From an uncultured Saprospiraceae bacterium (GTDB taxonomy: Bacteria; Bacteroidota; Bacteroidia; Chitinophagales; Saprospiraceae): 28,961 nucleotides of DNA. Below the pieces are notes generated by a model. The model had not been told where the DNA came from. It worked only from the letters and a program-made list of their open reading frames with translations, and searched no databases. The stretch spans positions 1 through 28,961 of the forward strand of contig CALJKQ010000103.1 in the NCBI GenBank assembly GCA_937973565.1, given 5' to 3'. Made by a program: the position numbers and the translations under genes. Below, one piece after another: positions 7,873-16,135 of this stretch (positions are counted from its first letter, which is position 1; each line of letters starts with the position of its first letter).

Positions 7873-8241
7873 TCAGGTTGCCCCGTATACGCCCTCAAAA
7901 TATCGCAAAATGTACTCCATAAGCATCCTTTCCTGTGATTCAACTCCCTTGTAATCAAAGGCCCTTACATTGTTCCAATGTGGCCAGCCATCGTGATCCC
8001 TACCCACAAACTCATAATATCCTTCCGGCTCCAAAAGTGTGCAAACAGCCACATGCATCAAATCCTGCTTTTCTTCTTTGGAAAATTGTTTTCCTTCCCA
8101 CCAACCCAACTCCTGAATGCCAATTAAAAACAAGATAGCCTGCAGATCCGGAAGGTCCTTCCTGCCTATACTATCTGCAATTTTATGCCGCAGCTGCAGC
8201 CACTTAAAATCCAATTCCCACGCTTCCATTGATGGTGTCAT
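7873..8241 (-). CDS. Conserved-looking hypothetical protein, 122 residues
   Basis: A small cytoplasmic, Trp- and Glu-rich protein with no signal peptide or membrane segment. It contains a compact block IQELGWWEGKQFSKEEKQDL followed by HVAVCTLLEPEGYYEFVGRDHDGWPHW, which looks like a constrained fold rather than chance translation: frequent aromatics, balanced charges, a helical N-terminal half. I do not recognise a named family. A second ATG four codons in (MEAWELDF) is an alternative start. It is upstream of and codirectional with mreB with a 133-bp gap that holds a separate mreB -7 box, so it is probably its own unit. Confidence 0.7.
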   Translation of the reverse strand: MTPSMEAWELDFKWLQLRHKIADSIGRKDLPDLQAILFLIGIQELGWWEGKQFSKEEKQDLMHVAVCTLLEPEGYYEFVGRDHDGWPHWNNVRAFDYKGVESQERMLMEYILRYFEGVYGAT

Positions 8242-8332
8242 TAATTGTATAATTCGCTTTGCTCTATCATTAAAGGATTACAACCCATAAAAGTTTTTAG
8301 AAAAATAAATGCGCTTATCCACCCGCAGGCCA

Positions 8333-8340
8333 CAAAAATA
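8333..8340 (-). promoter_or_regulatory. Candidate -7 box (TATTTTTG, minus strand) for the 122-residue hypothetical
   Basis: An exact TAnnTTTG match on the minus strand, about 92 bp upstream of the hypothetical gene at 8241. There is no matching -33 at standard spacing, so confidence is low. Confidence 0.3.
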
Positions 8341-8528
8341 CAGGCTTCTACAAGTTTTTTTACATCACATGTTTTAATTTTATACCATACATTAAAATAT
8401 GATTACTAAATTTTTAAAAACTTGTTTACTACTTTTAATATGAATTACAAAGCTGATATTCAGGTTATTGGCAAAGATTAAAACAATTTGTTATGCTTCC
8501 ACAATGTGGAAAAAAAAGGGTTTGCAAG

Positions 8529-8561
8529 TTTGAGGCTGTGATAAATATTTATCTATCTTCG
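8529..8561 (+). promoter_or_regulatory. Bacteroidota-type promoter for the TPR gene
   Basis: TTTG at 8529-8532, a 21-bp spacer, then TATCTTCG at 8554-8561 (one mismatch to TAnnTTTG). It predicts a start near 8568 and a leader of about 32 nt to the ATG at 8600. A perfect 14-bp palindrome (8540-8553) fills the end of the spacer. Confidence 0.6.
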
Positions 8562-8599
8562 TGCAGAACTTATAATCCTAAGATAGTAGAACAGACTTT

Positions 8600-10015
8600 A
8601 TGGAACACAAAATAAAACGAGACCTTCAACTCATCAATCTGGTTTCAGATTTTGAAACCAAATTTGAGCAAGGTAACATAGACTACGTCGAGGAGAAAAC
8701 TATCTACCAGCTTATTGAATATTACGAAAGCGAATTCCAGATTGAAAAAGCAATGGAAGTCGTAGATGTTGCCCTCGAACAATTCCCATACCGTTCCGAT
8801 TTTTACCTGATTAAAGCAAGACTTTTCCTGGCAGACAATAAAGTGGATCAATGTCTGCAACAGTTGAAAGAAGCAGAAACCGTTTCCCCTTTCGAAAAAG
8901 AAATTTCACTTTTGAGAATTAAGGCTCATTGCGCCAGAAAAAATACCAAAGATGCCAAACTCATCCTCGATGAGTTAAAGGCTACTTGTCTGGAAGGTGA
9001 CCTCATTGATTATTTCATTGCAGAAAGCTATTTCTTTGAAGCTACAAAAGAATACAAGGCAATGTACAATAGCCTCAAACACGCTCTTAAAATAGATTCC
9101 GGAAATGCGGAAGCGCTGGAGCGATTTTGGGTGGCTGTTGACCTTTCAAGAGAATACGAAAACAGCATAGCTTTCCACCAGGCCATTATCGATGAAAACC
9201 CTTACAACCATCTGGCATGGTACAACCTGGGTCTTTCTTACTCCTTCAACTGGGAGTACGACAAAGCCATCGAAGCACTCGAGTATTCCTTTATCATCAA
9301 TCCATCTTTTGAATTGGGATACCTGGAATGTGCCGAAATTTGCCTTCAGGAAGGTAAAGTCAAAAAGGCATTGGAAATCTACATCGATGCCAACAACCGT
9401 TTTGGTCCGGAATGTGATTTTATGGTAAACATTGCTTCCTGCTATCTCCAGTTGGATAAGATCGCAGAAGCCAAAATGACCTTACTCAAAGCGCTTCGCA
9501 TTGAAGCACACAACGAAGAAATTTATTTCCTCCTCGGAGAAGCTTACGCCAAATCAGGCAGTTGGTACAGTGCCATCAATGCTTACCTCAAAGCCATTGA
9601 TATTGACGACAGCAGAGAGGAGTTTTTCCTTTCTCTTGCCAAAGCTTATGTGCAGGTTGAAGATTACAATAAAGCAACCATCAACTTCCACAAAGCCACA
9701 AAGGTGTGTATGGAAGACTCTCTTTACTGGAGAGAATATGCCTGCTTTGTAATCAGACTGGGCTTATACGATGAGGCCCTGCAGATTTTGGACGAGGCAG
9801 ACGAACATACCTTTGGTGCTGACTTGCTGTATTGCCGTGCCATTACCTTGTTCTTTATGAAAAGAAAAAAGGAGGGACTGGAAATCTTAACCGAAGCACT
9901 GGAAGAAGATTTCGAAATGCACCGCATCATTTTCGAACTGGCTCCGGAACTGGAGGTCGACAAAGACATCAACTCTATGATCCGCTATTACCAGAGAGAG
10001 TTTGGAGATTACTAA
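8600..10015 (+). CDS. Tetratricopeptide-repeat protein, cytoplasmic
   Basis: A 471-residue all-helical protein with no signal peptide or membrane segment. TPR-like units are clearest at about 204-237 (HLAWYNLGLSYSFNWEYDKAIEALE), 240-270, 272-304, 306-338 (IYFLLGEAYAKSGSWYSAINAYLKAI) and 340-372 (FFLSLAKAYVQVEDYNKATINF), with weaker units before and after. The consensus positions (W, G/A, Y, A, P) are partly retained. TPR arrays are protein-binding scaffolds; the partner cannot be told from sequence. It is a single-gene unit, with its own promoter 40 bp upstream and a strong terminator 36 bp after the stop. Confidence 0.85.
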   Translation: MEHKIKRDLQLINLVSDFETKFEQGNIDYVEEKTIYQLIEYYESEFQIEKAMEVVDVALEQFPYRSDFYLIKARLFLADNKVDQCLQQLKEAETVSPFEKEISLLRIKAHCARKNTKDAKLILDELKATCLEGDLIDYFIAESYFFEATKEYKAMYNSLKHALKIDSGNAEALERFWVAVDLSREYENSIAFHQAIIDENPYNHLAWYNLGLSYSFNWEYDKAIEALEYSFIINPSFELGYLECAEICLQEGKVKKALEIYIDANNRFGPECDFMVNIASCYLQLDKIAEAKMTLLKALRIEAHNEEIYFLLGEAYAKSGSWYSAINAYLKAIDIDDSREEFFLSLAKAYVQVEDYNKATINFHKATKVCMEDSLYWREYACFVIRLGLYDEALQILDEADEHTFGADLLYCRAITLFFMKRKKEGLEILTEALEEDFEMHRIIFELAPELEVDKDINSMIRYYQREFGDY

Positions 10016-10050
10016 TTCATTTGCAAAGCATTACTCAATTTTAATAGACG

Positions 10051-10079
10051 GAGGGTGATTTTTTCACCCTCTTTTTTTT
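10051..10079 (+). terminator. Rho-independent terminator after the TPR gene
   Basis: A perfect 8-bp stem, GAGGGTGA at 10051-10058 with TCACCCTC at 10064-10071, a 5-T loop, and an 8-T run at 10072-10079. It is the clearest intrinsic terminator in the window and isolates the TPR gene from the next one. Confidence 0.9.
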
Positions 10080-10095
10080 ATCCAAAAGGGATTGT

Positions 10096-10103
10096 TATGT
10101 TTG
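10096..10103 (+). promoter_or_regulatory. Candidate -7 box (TATGTTTG) for the sorbosone-dehydrogenase-like gene
   Basis: An exact TAnnTTTG match 17 bp upstream of the ATG at 10121 and just after the preceding terminator. The -33 region overlaps the terminator T-run, and no TTG is visible there. Confidence 0.45.
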
Positions 10104-10120
10104 TGTGGTAAATTAATAGC

Positions 10121-11287
10121 ATGAAGAAATTCTTATATTTTTTGGCCGCAGCTGTCGTTTTGGGTGGTATTGCCTACTATCTCAAAAATTATGCAGGTAT
10201 CAACCCACCACTTAAAAATCCGGTTGCCCAAACCACATCCCAGCTTCCACTGGAAAAATTAAAATTACCTGAAGGCTTTTCCATTTCGGTTTTTGCCTCG
10301 GATGTTATGGGTGCCCGATCCATGTGTCTCAGTCCTGCCAACACCCTGTTTGTTGGCAATAAAGATTCCGACAAAGTGTATGCCCTCAGAGATGAAGACG
10401 GAGATTTTGTGGCAGAAAAAAAATACATCATCTATACCAGTGACAACATGCCCAATGGCGTGGCTTTTAAAGACGGTCACCTCTATGTGGCAGAAGTCAA
10501 CAGAATACTCCGTTTTAAAGACATTGAAAGTAAGTTGGCAAATCCCGGTAAGCCGGAAGTTATCTACGATAAATATCCCACAGAAAAGCATCACGGCTGG
10601 AAGTTTATTGCTTTTGGACCCGATGGTCTTTTGTATGTACCTGTAGGAGCACCCTGCAATATTTGTAAGTCCGATGACCCCTATGCTGCATTGACCAGAA
10701 TGGATACGGAAGGTAAAAAAATGGAAGTTGTTCAACGAGGTATCCGCAACACAGTGGGTTTCACCTGGCATCCTAAAACCAAAGACCTTTGGTTCACAGA
10801 CAATGGTCGGGATATGATGGGAGATGATATGCCCAATTGCGAGCTCAACAGAGCTGAAACCGACGGCTTACATTTTGGATATCCATACTGCCATGAAGGC
10901 GACCTTCCGGATCCCGAATTTGGCAAAAAAGCAGATTGCAGCAAGTATAGAAAGCCCGTTGCAAAAATGGGGGCTCATACTGCTCCTTTGGGCATTCGGT
11001 ATGTTCAATCTTCCCAGTTTCCCTCCACCCATCAAAACGCATTTTTTATCGCCAGACATGGCTCGTGGAACAGAACGGTTAAGTCGGGATACGATGTGCA
11101 AATGGTGAAAACAGATACTTTGGGGCAATTGGTTTCAATGGAGCCTTTCATCTCAGGCTGGCTGAGCGACGACAAACAGGATGTATGGGGCAGGCCTGTA
11201 GATGTTCAGACTTATTCCGATGGTTCTCTGCTCATCAGTGATGATTTTGCCAATTGTATCTATCGGGTTAGCTACTCAAAAAAATAG
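10121..11287 (+). CDS. Membrane-anchored glucose/sorbosone dehydrogenase-family protein
   Basis: A 388-residue protein: an N-terminal hydrophobic segment (residues 4-20, anchor or uncleaved signal) followed by a six-bladed beta-propeller of the sorbosone dehydrogenase/PQQ-dependent sugar dehydrogenase superfamily. Blade-like segments include LPEGFSISVFASDVMGARSM, GVAFKDGHLYVAEVNRILRF, KFIAFGPDGLLYVPVGAPCN, GIRNTVGFTWHPKTKDLWFTDNGRD, and GLHFGYPYCHEG. Asn-Gly-Val and Gly-Arg-Asp loops are typical of the family. Paired cysteines (CNIC) fit a periplasmic location. Substrate and cofactor cannot be fixed: many relatives are annotated as PQQ-dependent without proof. It is preceded by a terminator and a -7 box, and ends 2 bp from the opposite-strand tesB stop. 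Confidence 0.85.
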   Translation: MKKFLYFLAAAVVLGGIAYYLKNYAGINPPLKNPVAQTTSQLPLEKLKLPEGFSISVFASDVMGARSMCLSPANTLFVGNKDSDKVYALRDEDGDFVAEKKYIIYTSDNMPNGVAFKDGHLYVAEVNRILRFKDIESKLANPGKPEVIYDKYPTEKHHGWKFIAFGPDGLLYVPVGAPCNICKSDDPYAALTRMDTEGKKMEVVQRGIRNTVGFTWHPKTKDLWFTDNGRDMMGDDMPNCELNRAETDGLHFGYPYCHEGDLPDPEFGKKADCSKYRKPVAKMGAHTAPLGIRYVQSSQFPSTHQNAFFIARHGSWNRTVKSGYDVQMVKTDTLGQLVSMEPFISGWLSDDKQDVWGRPVDVQTYSDGSLLISDDFANCIYRVSYSKK

Positions 11288-11289
11288 AC

Positions 11290-12144
11290 CTACATTTTTC
11301 TCACCAGGCCTTCCTGGGTAACTGATGCCAGCAAGATGCCGGATGAAGAAAAGATTCTTCCGGTACAAAATGCCCTGCCTCCGGCAGCCCTTGGACTTTC
11401 TACCTCGTAGAGCATCCAGTCGTTCATTTGAAAATCTTCATGAAACCACATGGCGTGGTCAAGGCTGGCTATTTTAAGTGGTGTGGTGAAAAACGATAAG
11501 TTGTGAGGCAGCAGCGAAGTAATTAAGAGATTGAAATCCGAGATATACGCCATCAACTCAGCATGTAAACTCGGTGTATCCGGCACGGTGCCATTGGGTT
11601 TAAACCAAAGGTGTTGCCGGGGTGATCGTATGCCCGGATTAAAGGGATCATAATACTCCAGGGGGTGAAAGACAAAAGGGCCATCTGAAGAAAGAATACC
11701 CCTTGCCTGGATGCCAAACTTTTCGGCAAAATCGGCAAATATTTTGGAGAAGGGTTGTAGCTGGGAAGGCCCTGCAACATTGGGCATGGCGGCTTGGTGC
11801 TCTATACCTTTTTCAGGTAAATGAAAGGAAGCAGATAAGATGAAAATGGTGCGATCCTTTTGAGTGGCAACCACTCTGAACACATCAAAACTCCGGCCTT
11901 TTTTGATGGGTTCAACCGTAAATCTGACAGGCTCAGCATGACTGCCGGGATGCAAAAAATAACCGTGGAGGGAATGTACCTTTTTGGTTTCATCTGCACA
12001 TACCCGGGCTGCCCTTAATGCCTGGGCCAAAACATGGCCTCCGTAAATATTCGGGCTGCCAATGTCAACCTGCTGACCCATAAACTGAAAATCTCCGGTT
12101 TTTTCCAACGCAAGTGAGGCAAGTACTCTTTCAAAAAAAAGCAT
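11290..12144 (-). CDS. tesB: Acyl-CoA thioesterase II (TesB family)
   Basis: A double-hotdog thioesterase that hydrolyses acyl-CoA to free fatty acid and CoA in the cytoplasm; 284 residues from the ATG at 12144, as expected for TesB. The open frame extends to a GTG at 12183, but the extra residues (MDFLRFLFKIKNK) do not resemble TesB, whose N-terminus aligns with MLFFERVLASLALEKTGDFQF. Visible features are IYGGHVLAQALRAA, HSLHGYFLHPGSHAEPVRF, GRSFDVFRVVATQ in the first hotdog, and SLDHAMWFHEDF, WMLYEVESPRAAGGRAFCTG and SVTQEGLVRK in the second, giving the catalytic Asp and Gln. A single gene, convergent with the dehydrogenase-like gene. Confidence 0.93.
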   Translation of the reverse strand: MLFFERVLASLALEKTGDFQFMGQQVDIGSPNIYGGHVLAQALRAARVCADETKKVHSLHGYFLHPGSHAEPVRFTVEPIKKGRSFDVFRVVATQKDRTIFILSASFHLPEKGIEHQAAMPNVAGPSQLQPFSKIFADFAEKFGIQARGILSSDGPFVFHPLEYYDPFNPGIRSPRQHLWFKPNGTVPDTPSLHAELMAYISDFNLLITSLLPHNLSFFTTPLKIASLDHAMWFHEDFQMNDWMLYEVESPRAAGGRAFCTGRIFSSSGILLASVTQEGLVRKM

Positions 12145-12271
12145 CTTATTTTTTATTTTAAACAAAAATCGCAAAAAATCCACAGAATATGCCTTTTAAC
12201 GCTGTTTGCAGCCCTTTTTTGAAGGACAAACTTTGCTGAAAAAAGCGCCTTAAAAAACATCTGTTTTTCGT

Positions 12272-12279
12272 TATATTTG
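12272..12279 (+). promoter_or_regulatory. Candidate -7 box (TATATTTG) for the phosphohexomutase gene
   Basis: An exact TAnnTTTG match 18 bp upstream of the ATG at 12298, predicting a leader of about 12 nt. This placement also argues against the in-frame TTG at 12277 as a start, because that codon lies within the promoter box. Confidence 0.5.
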
Positions 12280-12297
12280 TCATTCAAACAAAAGATC

Positions 12298-13692
12298 ATG
12301 TCAGGAATAAAGTTTGGTACAGACGGATGGAGGGCCATCATCGCTCAGGATTACACCGTTGCAAATGTGGAGCGCATTTCAGAAGCAACCGCCCAATGGA
12401 TGCTTAAGAAAAAAATGTCAAAAGTCGTTATAGGCTACGACTGCCGCTTTGGTGGTAAAATGTTTTCAGAAGTAGCAACCGCCGTATTCGGCAACTACGG
12501 TATAAAAGTATTCCTCTCCCCCGACTTTGTTTCAACGCCTATGGTATCACTGGCTGTTGTGGAAACAGGCAGCGATCTGGGTGTGGTCATCACGGCTTCT
12601 CACAATCCGCCATCTTACAATGGATACAAACTCAAATCTTCCTTTGGAGGGCCAACCATTCCTTCTGATATTGAAGAAGTAGAAGCGCTGATTCCGGAAA
12701 CCAGCTTAAGCAATCTCCCAACTTTGGCAGAATTAAGAGAAAAGGGATTGGTAGACTACCTCGATATGGAGCAAATGTACCTGGAACACGCCAAAAAGAA
12801 TTTTGACCTGGACAAAATCAAATCATCAGGACTTAAGCTTGCCTATGATGGTATGTACGGAGCCGGACAAAATGTAATTAAAAAACTGTTCCCCGATGCC
12901 TTTATGCTGCATTGCGATTACAATCCTTCTTTTATGGGTCAGGCACCTGAACCCATTGAAAAAAACCTCAAAGAACTGGCATCCGTTATTGCACATAACG
13001 ACTACAATCTGGGCCTGGCCAATGACGGAGATGCCGACAGAATAGGCTTGTTCGACGAAGATGGCCGTTTTGTGGATTCGCACCACATTTTACTGCTTCT
13101 TCTTTATTATATGTTTGAATACAAAAAAATGACCGGAAAAGTGGTGATCACTTTTTCAGTAACCGACAAAATGAAAAAGCTCGCTGAGTACTATGGTTTG
13201 GATTGCGAGGTTACTAAAATAGGTTTCAAATACATTGCGGAAATTATGACCAAAGAAGATGTGCTGGTCGGCGGTGAAGAATCAGGAGGCCTTGCAGTCA
13301 AAGGTCATATTCCGGAAAGAGATGGGGTATGGATGGGACTGCTCATTATGGAATTTATGGCTGTTACCGGCAAATCTATTAAAGAACTGATTGCGGATGT
13401 ATATGCCAAAGTGGGTAGCTTTTCATTTGAACGCGACGACCACCACATCACCAACGCACTCAAGGATGAAGTTATGCGCAAATGTAAGGCCGGTGAGATT
13501 ACTACCATCGGCAGCCGTCCGGTGATAAGAACGGAAACCATAGACGGTTACAAATTTTACCTCACTGAGGATGAATGGATCATGGTAAGGGCCAGTGGTA
13601 CAGAACCGGTACTGAGGGTTTATGCCCAGACTCCCAGCACAGCTCAAAGCCGCCAATTGTTGGATGAGGCAGCAAAATCTTTAATGGGATAA
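12298..13692 (+). CDS. Phosphoglucomutase/phosphomannomutase (alpha-D-phosphohexomutase)
   Basis: A 464-residue four-domain phosphohexomutase interconverting hexose 1- and 6-phosphates. Visible are the N-terminal substrate motif FGTDGWRAI, catalytic phosphoserine loop TASHNPPSYNGYK (Ser101), metal loop NDGDADRIGLFDEDG, sugar-binding GGEESGGL, and phosphate-binding RASGTEPVLRVYAQ. The set is complete, so the enzyme should be active; glucose versus mannose (or glucosamine) preference is not certain, although GGEESGGL is common in phosphoglucomutase-type members. The open frame extends to a TTG at 12277, but MSGIKFGTDGWR is the normal N-terminus. The next gene starts 11 bp downstream and is probably cotranscribed. 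Confidence 0.95.
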   Translation: MSGIKFGTDGWRAIIAQDYTVANVERISEATAQWMLKKKMSKVVIGYDCRFGGKMFSEVATAVFGNYGIKVFLSPDFVSTPMVSLAVVETGSDLGVVITASHNPPSYNGYKLKSSFGGPTIPSDIEEVEALIPETSLSNLPTLAELREKGLVDYLDMEQMYLEHAKKNFDLDKIKSSGLKLAYDGMYGAGQNVIKKLFPDAFMLHCDYNPSFMGQAPEPIEKNLKELASVIAHNDYNLGLANDGDADRIGLFDEDGRFVDSHHILLLLLYYMFEYKKMTGKVVITFSVTDKMKKLAEYYGLDCEVTKIGFKYIAEIMTKEDVLVGGEESGGLAVKGHIPERDGVWMGLLIMEFMAVTGKSIKELIADVYAKVGSFSFERDDHHITNALKDEVMRKCKAGEITTIGSRPVIRTETIDGYKFYLTEDEWIMVRASGTEPVLRVYAQTPSTAQSRQLLDEAAKSLMG

Positions 13693-13703
13693 CAAGTGGA
13701 TCG

Positions 13704-14363
13704 ATGAAGCTGGTAGCAGGAATTTTTTCATATTTATTTCATCCCCTTTTTCTAACCGCCTATTTTTTGGGGTTGGTATATTGGATGAATCCTCTTTTTA
13801 TGGATTTTTCTGACCACCATGCATCTTTTCTTATCGTTTTTTCCCTGCTCACTTCTACCATCCTTTTTCCGGGCATCGCCATCTTTTTGATGAAAGGACT
13901 CAATTTGATCGACTCCATTCATATGCGCGATAAACGCGAAAGGGTTGGGCCGCTCATTGTAACATCTTTGTTTTATGTTTGGGTTTTCATCAACCTCAAA
14001 AACAATAGCTTCGTGCCTGAATACCTTACTTATTTTATGTTGGGTGGCACCTTGTCACTGTTTTTGGGTTTCTTTTTTACCCTGTTCTTCAAAGTAAGCC
14101 TGCACACCATCGGCCTGGGGGCCTTGACAACTGCCTTCTTTTTGGTGAAAAACCATTATTCGTTCAATGATGTTACGCTGCCTTGGTTCAGTCACAGTAC
14201 CCTGATCCTGGATACCAATATGGTTTTGATTTTACTGCTGTTGATTTCAGGATGGGTGGCTACCTGTCGATTGTTTTTAAAAGCCCATACCCTTTTTCAA
14301 TTGTATTTGGGATATGGCTTAGGGGTATTAGCCATGATCTCGGCTTATATCATTTATTTGTAA
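13704..14363 (+). CDS. Multi-pass membrane protein, divergent PAP2-like
   Basis: A 219-residue protein with about six membrane helices. It keeps remnants of the three PAP2 (lipid/acid phosphatase) motifs in the right order: RDKRERVGPL at 76-84 for the Lys/Arg-Pro motif, VSLHT at 131-135 in place of PSGH, and CRLFLKAHTLFQ at 188-199 for SR-x5-H-x3-D, with the Arg-x5-His spacing intact but Gln in place of the final Asp. So the fold is probably PAP2-like while the catalytic triad is altered; similar proteins seem widespread in Bacteroidota without known function. It starts 11 bp after the hexomutase and its 3' end overlaps the convergent OmpA-family gene by 14 bp. Confidence 0.65.
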   Translation: MKLVAGIFSYLFHPLFLTAYFLGLVYWMNPLFMDFSDHHASFLIVFSLLTSTILFPGIAIFLMKGLNLIDSIHMRDKRERVGPLIVTSLFYVWVFINLKNNSFVPEYLTYFMLGGTLSLFLGFFFTLFFKVSLHTIGLGALTTAFFLVKNHYSFNDVTLPWFSHSTLILDTNMVLILLLLISGWVATCRLFLKAHTLFQLYLGYGLGVLAMISAYIIYL

Positions 14364-16041
14364 TCTGGTTGATCCTGATTTCTACCCTTCTGTTTTTCTG
14401 TCTTTTTTCTTCCGAGCTGTTGTCAGAAACCGGTTGTGTATCGCCAAAGCCTTTTGTGGATACAGCATTGGCCTGGACCCCTTCCTGAAGCAACATATTT
14501 CTTATGGCTTCTGCTCTGTTTTTTGAAAGATTCATCAAATCGGTTTTATCGCCAACATTATCTGTATGCCCTTCAATGTTGATGGATAGACCGGGATTTC
14601 GCAAAAGCGCCTGTGCCAGCTTTTTAATCTCCGGTATCGACTCTGTTTTAACCACTGCACTCGCCTGTTCAAAGTAAATGTTGTGTAATATCGTGGTTGC
14701 ACCCGGCTTTAGGGTTGCCGGTAAAATAGATTCCTCTGATGTTGTGCTTACCATAGCCACTGTTCCTCCCTGTTCTTTGGGTTTCATGGTAAGCTGAACC
14801 GTGATTTCACTGATGCCCTGATCTAACAGATCCTGGGGCTCTATCATCTTAAGTTCCGTTTTTATACCCCTGTTCTCTGCTACAACATAAAACGGCTGGT
14901 TTTTTTCTATGAAAAGGCTGTGTTTTCCATCCCTGGACCTGAAATATCCCAGCCATTCGATCGGCGAACCCTCTGCTGCTGTACCCCAGCTTATCTCTGC
15001 CGGAAATTTGCTGCCATCTTCGCGAATGGCTTCAACGTTGATTTTAATTTTTTGGAAATCTTTAGTCCTCAACAACCGGGCTGTATATATGTCACTATTG
15101 CCCTCTCTGTCAGATGTAAAATAGATCCTGTCTCCATCCCGGAATACACAGGGATGGGCTTCATTAAAGCTGGAATTTACCGGATACTTCAAACCTACTG
15201 CCTCCTTCCATTGATAAGGAGAAGCATTCTGGCGGTCGCAGTAGTAAATATCCTTTCCGCCGAAACCCCCGGGGCGATCCGATGCAAAAAAGAGTCGTTC
15301 ACCGTCTTTGCTGATAAATGGGGTGGCTTCATCGTATGGCGTATTGATCCTCCACAACGGCAGCGGCTTGCTGTAATGTATATCGCTTTTGCGCTCACAC
15401 AAAAAAAGATCTTTGGGCTGATCCGGCTTTTCGGCCATAGCCAGTATCAAAAAGGTGCCGTCAGGAGACATGGTCAGGTTTACTTCATGGGCGTTGCGGT
15501 CAAATTCATCAATGGTAATTCTTTCGGGAAAAGTGCTTTCAAACTGGTCATCCAAACTCACCAAACTAAAGCCTTCCCGCATTCCACCCCGACTTTCGAA
15601 TTGATTGATGACAATGTAGGATTGCGGTTTTTGTACAGGCGTACAGATGCTGTTGGGCAAGGCATTGTTGAGCGGGTAGCCGGGGTGAATAACCCTTCTT
15701 AGCGTATCCCTGTCTACCAGTGCTATATGTATGTCCTGGTTAAATCCGGTATGTACGGGATCCGGCACATTTCTACCGGCAATCTGACTAAAAATACCGG
15801 AAAGTTTTTCGTAATAGGCGTCTATCGGCAAAGTGGAGAACAAATCTGTGTTTTCCACAATCAGGGTCTTGTTGAAATCCGGACTGCCCACGCGGGTGAA
15901 AAACATCGTTTTTTCATCATTGGAAAACACCGGACAAATTTCATTGTAATAGTCGGTGTTAACAGGATATGGCAGCTTTCTCAAACTGTGTTGCCCCGAA
16001 AGATGTACTGACAACAGCAGCAGAACCCAGCTGTACTTCAT
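14350..16041 (-). CDS. PD40-repeat OmpA-family protein, PorE-like layout
   Basis: 563 residues from the ATG at 16041; the frame opens at a TTG seven codons earlier, but MKYSWVLLLLSVHLSGQ is a normal signal peptide. Domain order: signal; beta-propeller of PD40/WD40-like units (SNDEKTMFFTRVG, SPDGTFLILAMAE, SKDGERLFFASDRPGGFGGKDIYYC, RDGDRIYFTSDREGNSDIY) over about 35-335; a carboxypeptidase-regulatory-like segment about 340-410; and a C-terminal OmpA peptidoglycan-binding domain about 450-560 with NIEGHTDNVGD, LSKNRAEAIRNMLL, KGFGDTQPV and NRRVEI. Propeller plus OmpA occurs in the T9SS protein PorE, which in addition carries TPRs and a lipid anchor; both are absent here. Role: periplasmic or outer-membrane, peptidoglycan-anchored. 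Confidence 0.88.
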   Translation of the reverse strand: MKYSWVLLLLSVHLSGQHSLRKLPYPVNTDYYNEICPVFSNDEKTMFFTRVGSPDFNKTLIVENTDLFSTLPIDAYYEKLSGIFSQIAGRNVPDPVHTGFNQDIHIALVDRDTLRRVIHPGYPLNNALPNSICTPVQKPQSYIVINQFESRGGMREGFSLVSLDDQFESTFPERITIDEFDRNAHEVNLTMSPDGTFLILAMAEKPDQPKDLFLCERKSDIHYSKPLPLWRINTPYDEATPFISKDGERLFFASDRPGGFGGKDIYYCDRQNASPYQWKEAVGLKYPVNSSFNEAHPCVFRDGDRIYFTSDREGNSDIYTARLLRTKDFQKIKINVEAIREDGSKFPAEISWGTAAEGSPIEWLGYFRSRDGKHSLFIEKNQPFYVVAENRGIKTELKMIEPQDLLDQGISEITVQLTMKPKEQGGTVAMVSTTSEESILPATLKPGATTILHNIYFEQASAVVKTESIPEIKKLAQALLRNPGLSINIEGHTDNVGDKTDLMNLSKNRAEAIRNMLLQEGVQANAVSTKGFGDTQPVSDNSSEEKRQKNRRVEIRINQITNK

Positions 16042-16059
16042 TGTGCTTTTTTTGAGCCG

Positions 16060-16067
16060 CAAAGGTA
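16060..16067 (-). promoter_or_regulatory. Candidate -7 box (TACCTTTG, minus strand) for the PD40-OmpA gene
   Basis: An exact TAnnTTTG match on the minus strand ending 18 bp upstream of the ATG at 16041. No -33 TTG is visible at standard spacing. Confidence 0.45.
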
Positions 16068-16135
16068 GTATTTTAGGTCAGATTTCATAAAATCACCTCT
16101 TTTAGTAAGATTTATGGGTGTAAAAACCAAAACTA

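Larger units (their letters stand above)
8242..8599. other. AT-rich 358-bp intergenic region between divergent genes
   Basis: It separates the minus-strand hypothetical (start 8241) from the plus-strand TPR gene (start 8600). It holds a minus-strand -7 match (8333-8340) and a good plus-strand promoter (8529-8561) with an internal palindrome. Only tiny ORFs occur here, including a 14-codon one at 8399-8443. I see no tRNA, terminator or repeat array. Confidence 0.6.

Noticed and set aside
8399..8443. A 14-codon frame reading MITKFLKTCLLLLI
   Set aside because: It looks like the start of a signal peptide but stops at once, in AT-rich sequence with no continuing frame; probably chance.
12145..12183. 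GTG-initiated N-terminal extension of TesB
   Set aside because: The extra 13 residues are unlike TesB N-termini, and the ATG at 12144 gives the usual length.
12277..12297. TTG start for the phosphohexomutase
   Set aside because: The codon lies in a -7 promoter box and the family N-terminus begins at the ATG at 12298.
14920..15702. A 260-codon plus-strand frame opposite the PD40-OmpA gene
   Set aside because: Translation shows no domain or signal, and the minus strand encodes a complete recognisable protein.
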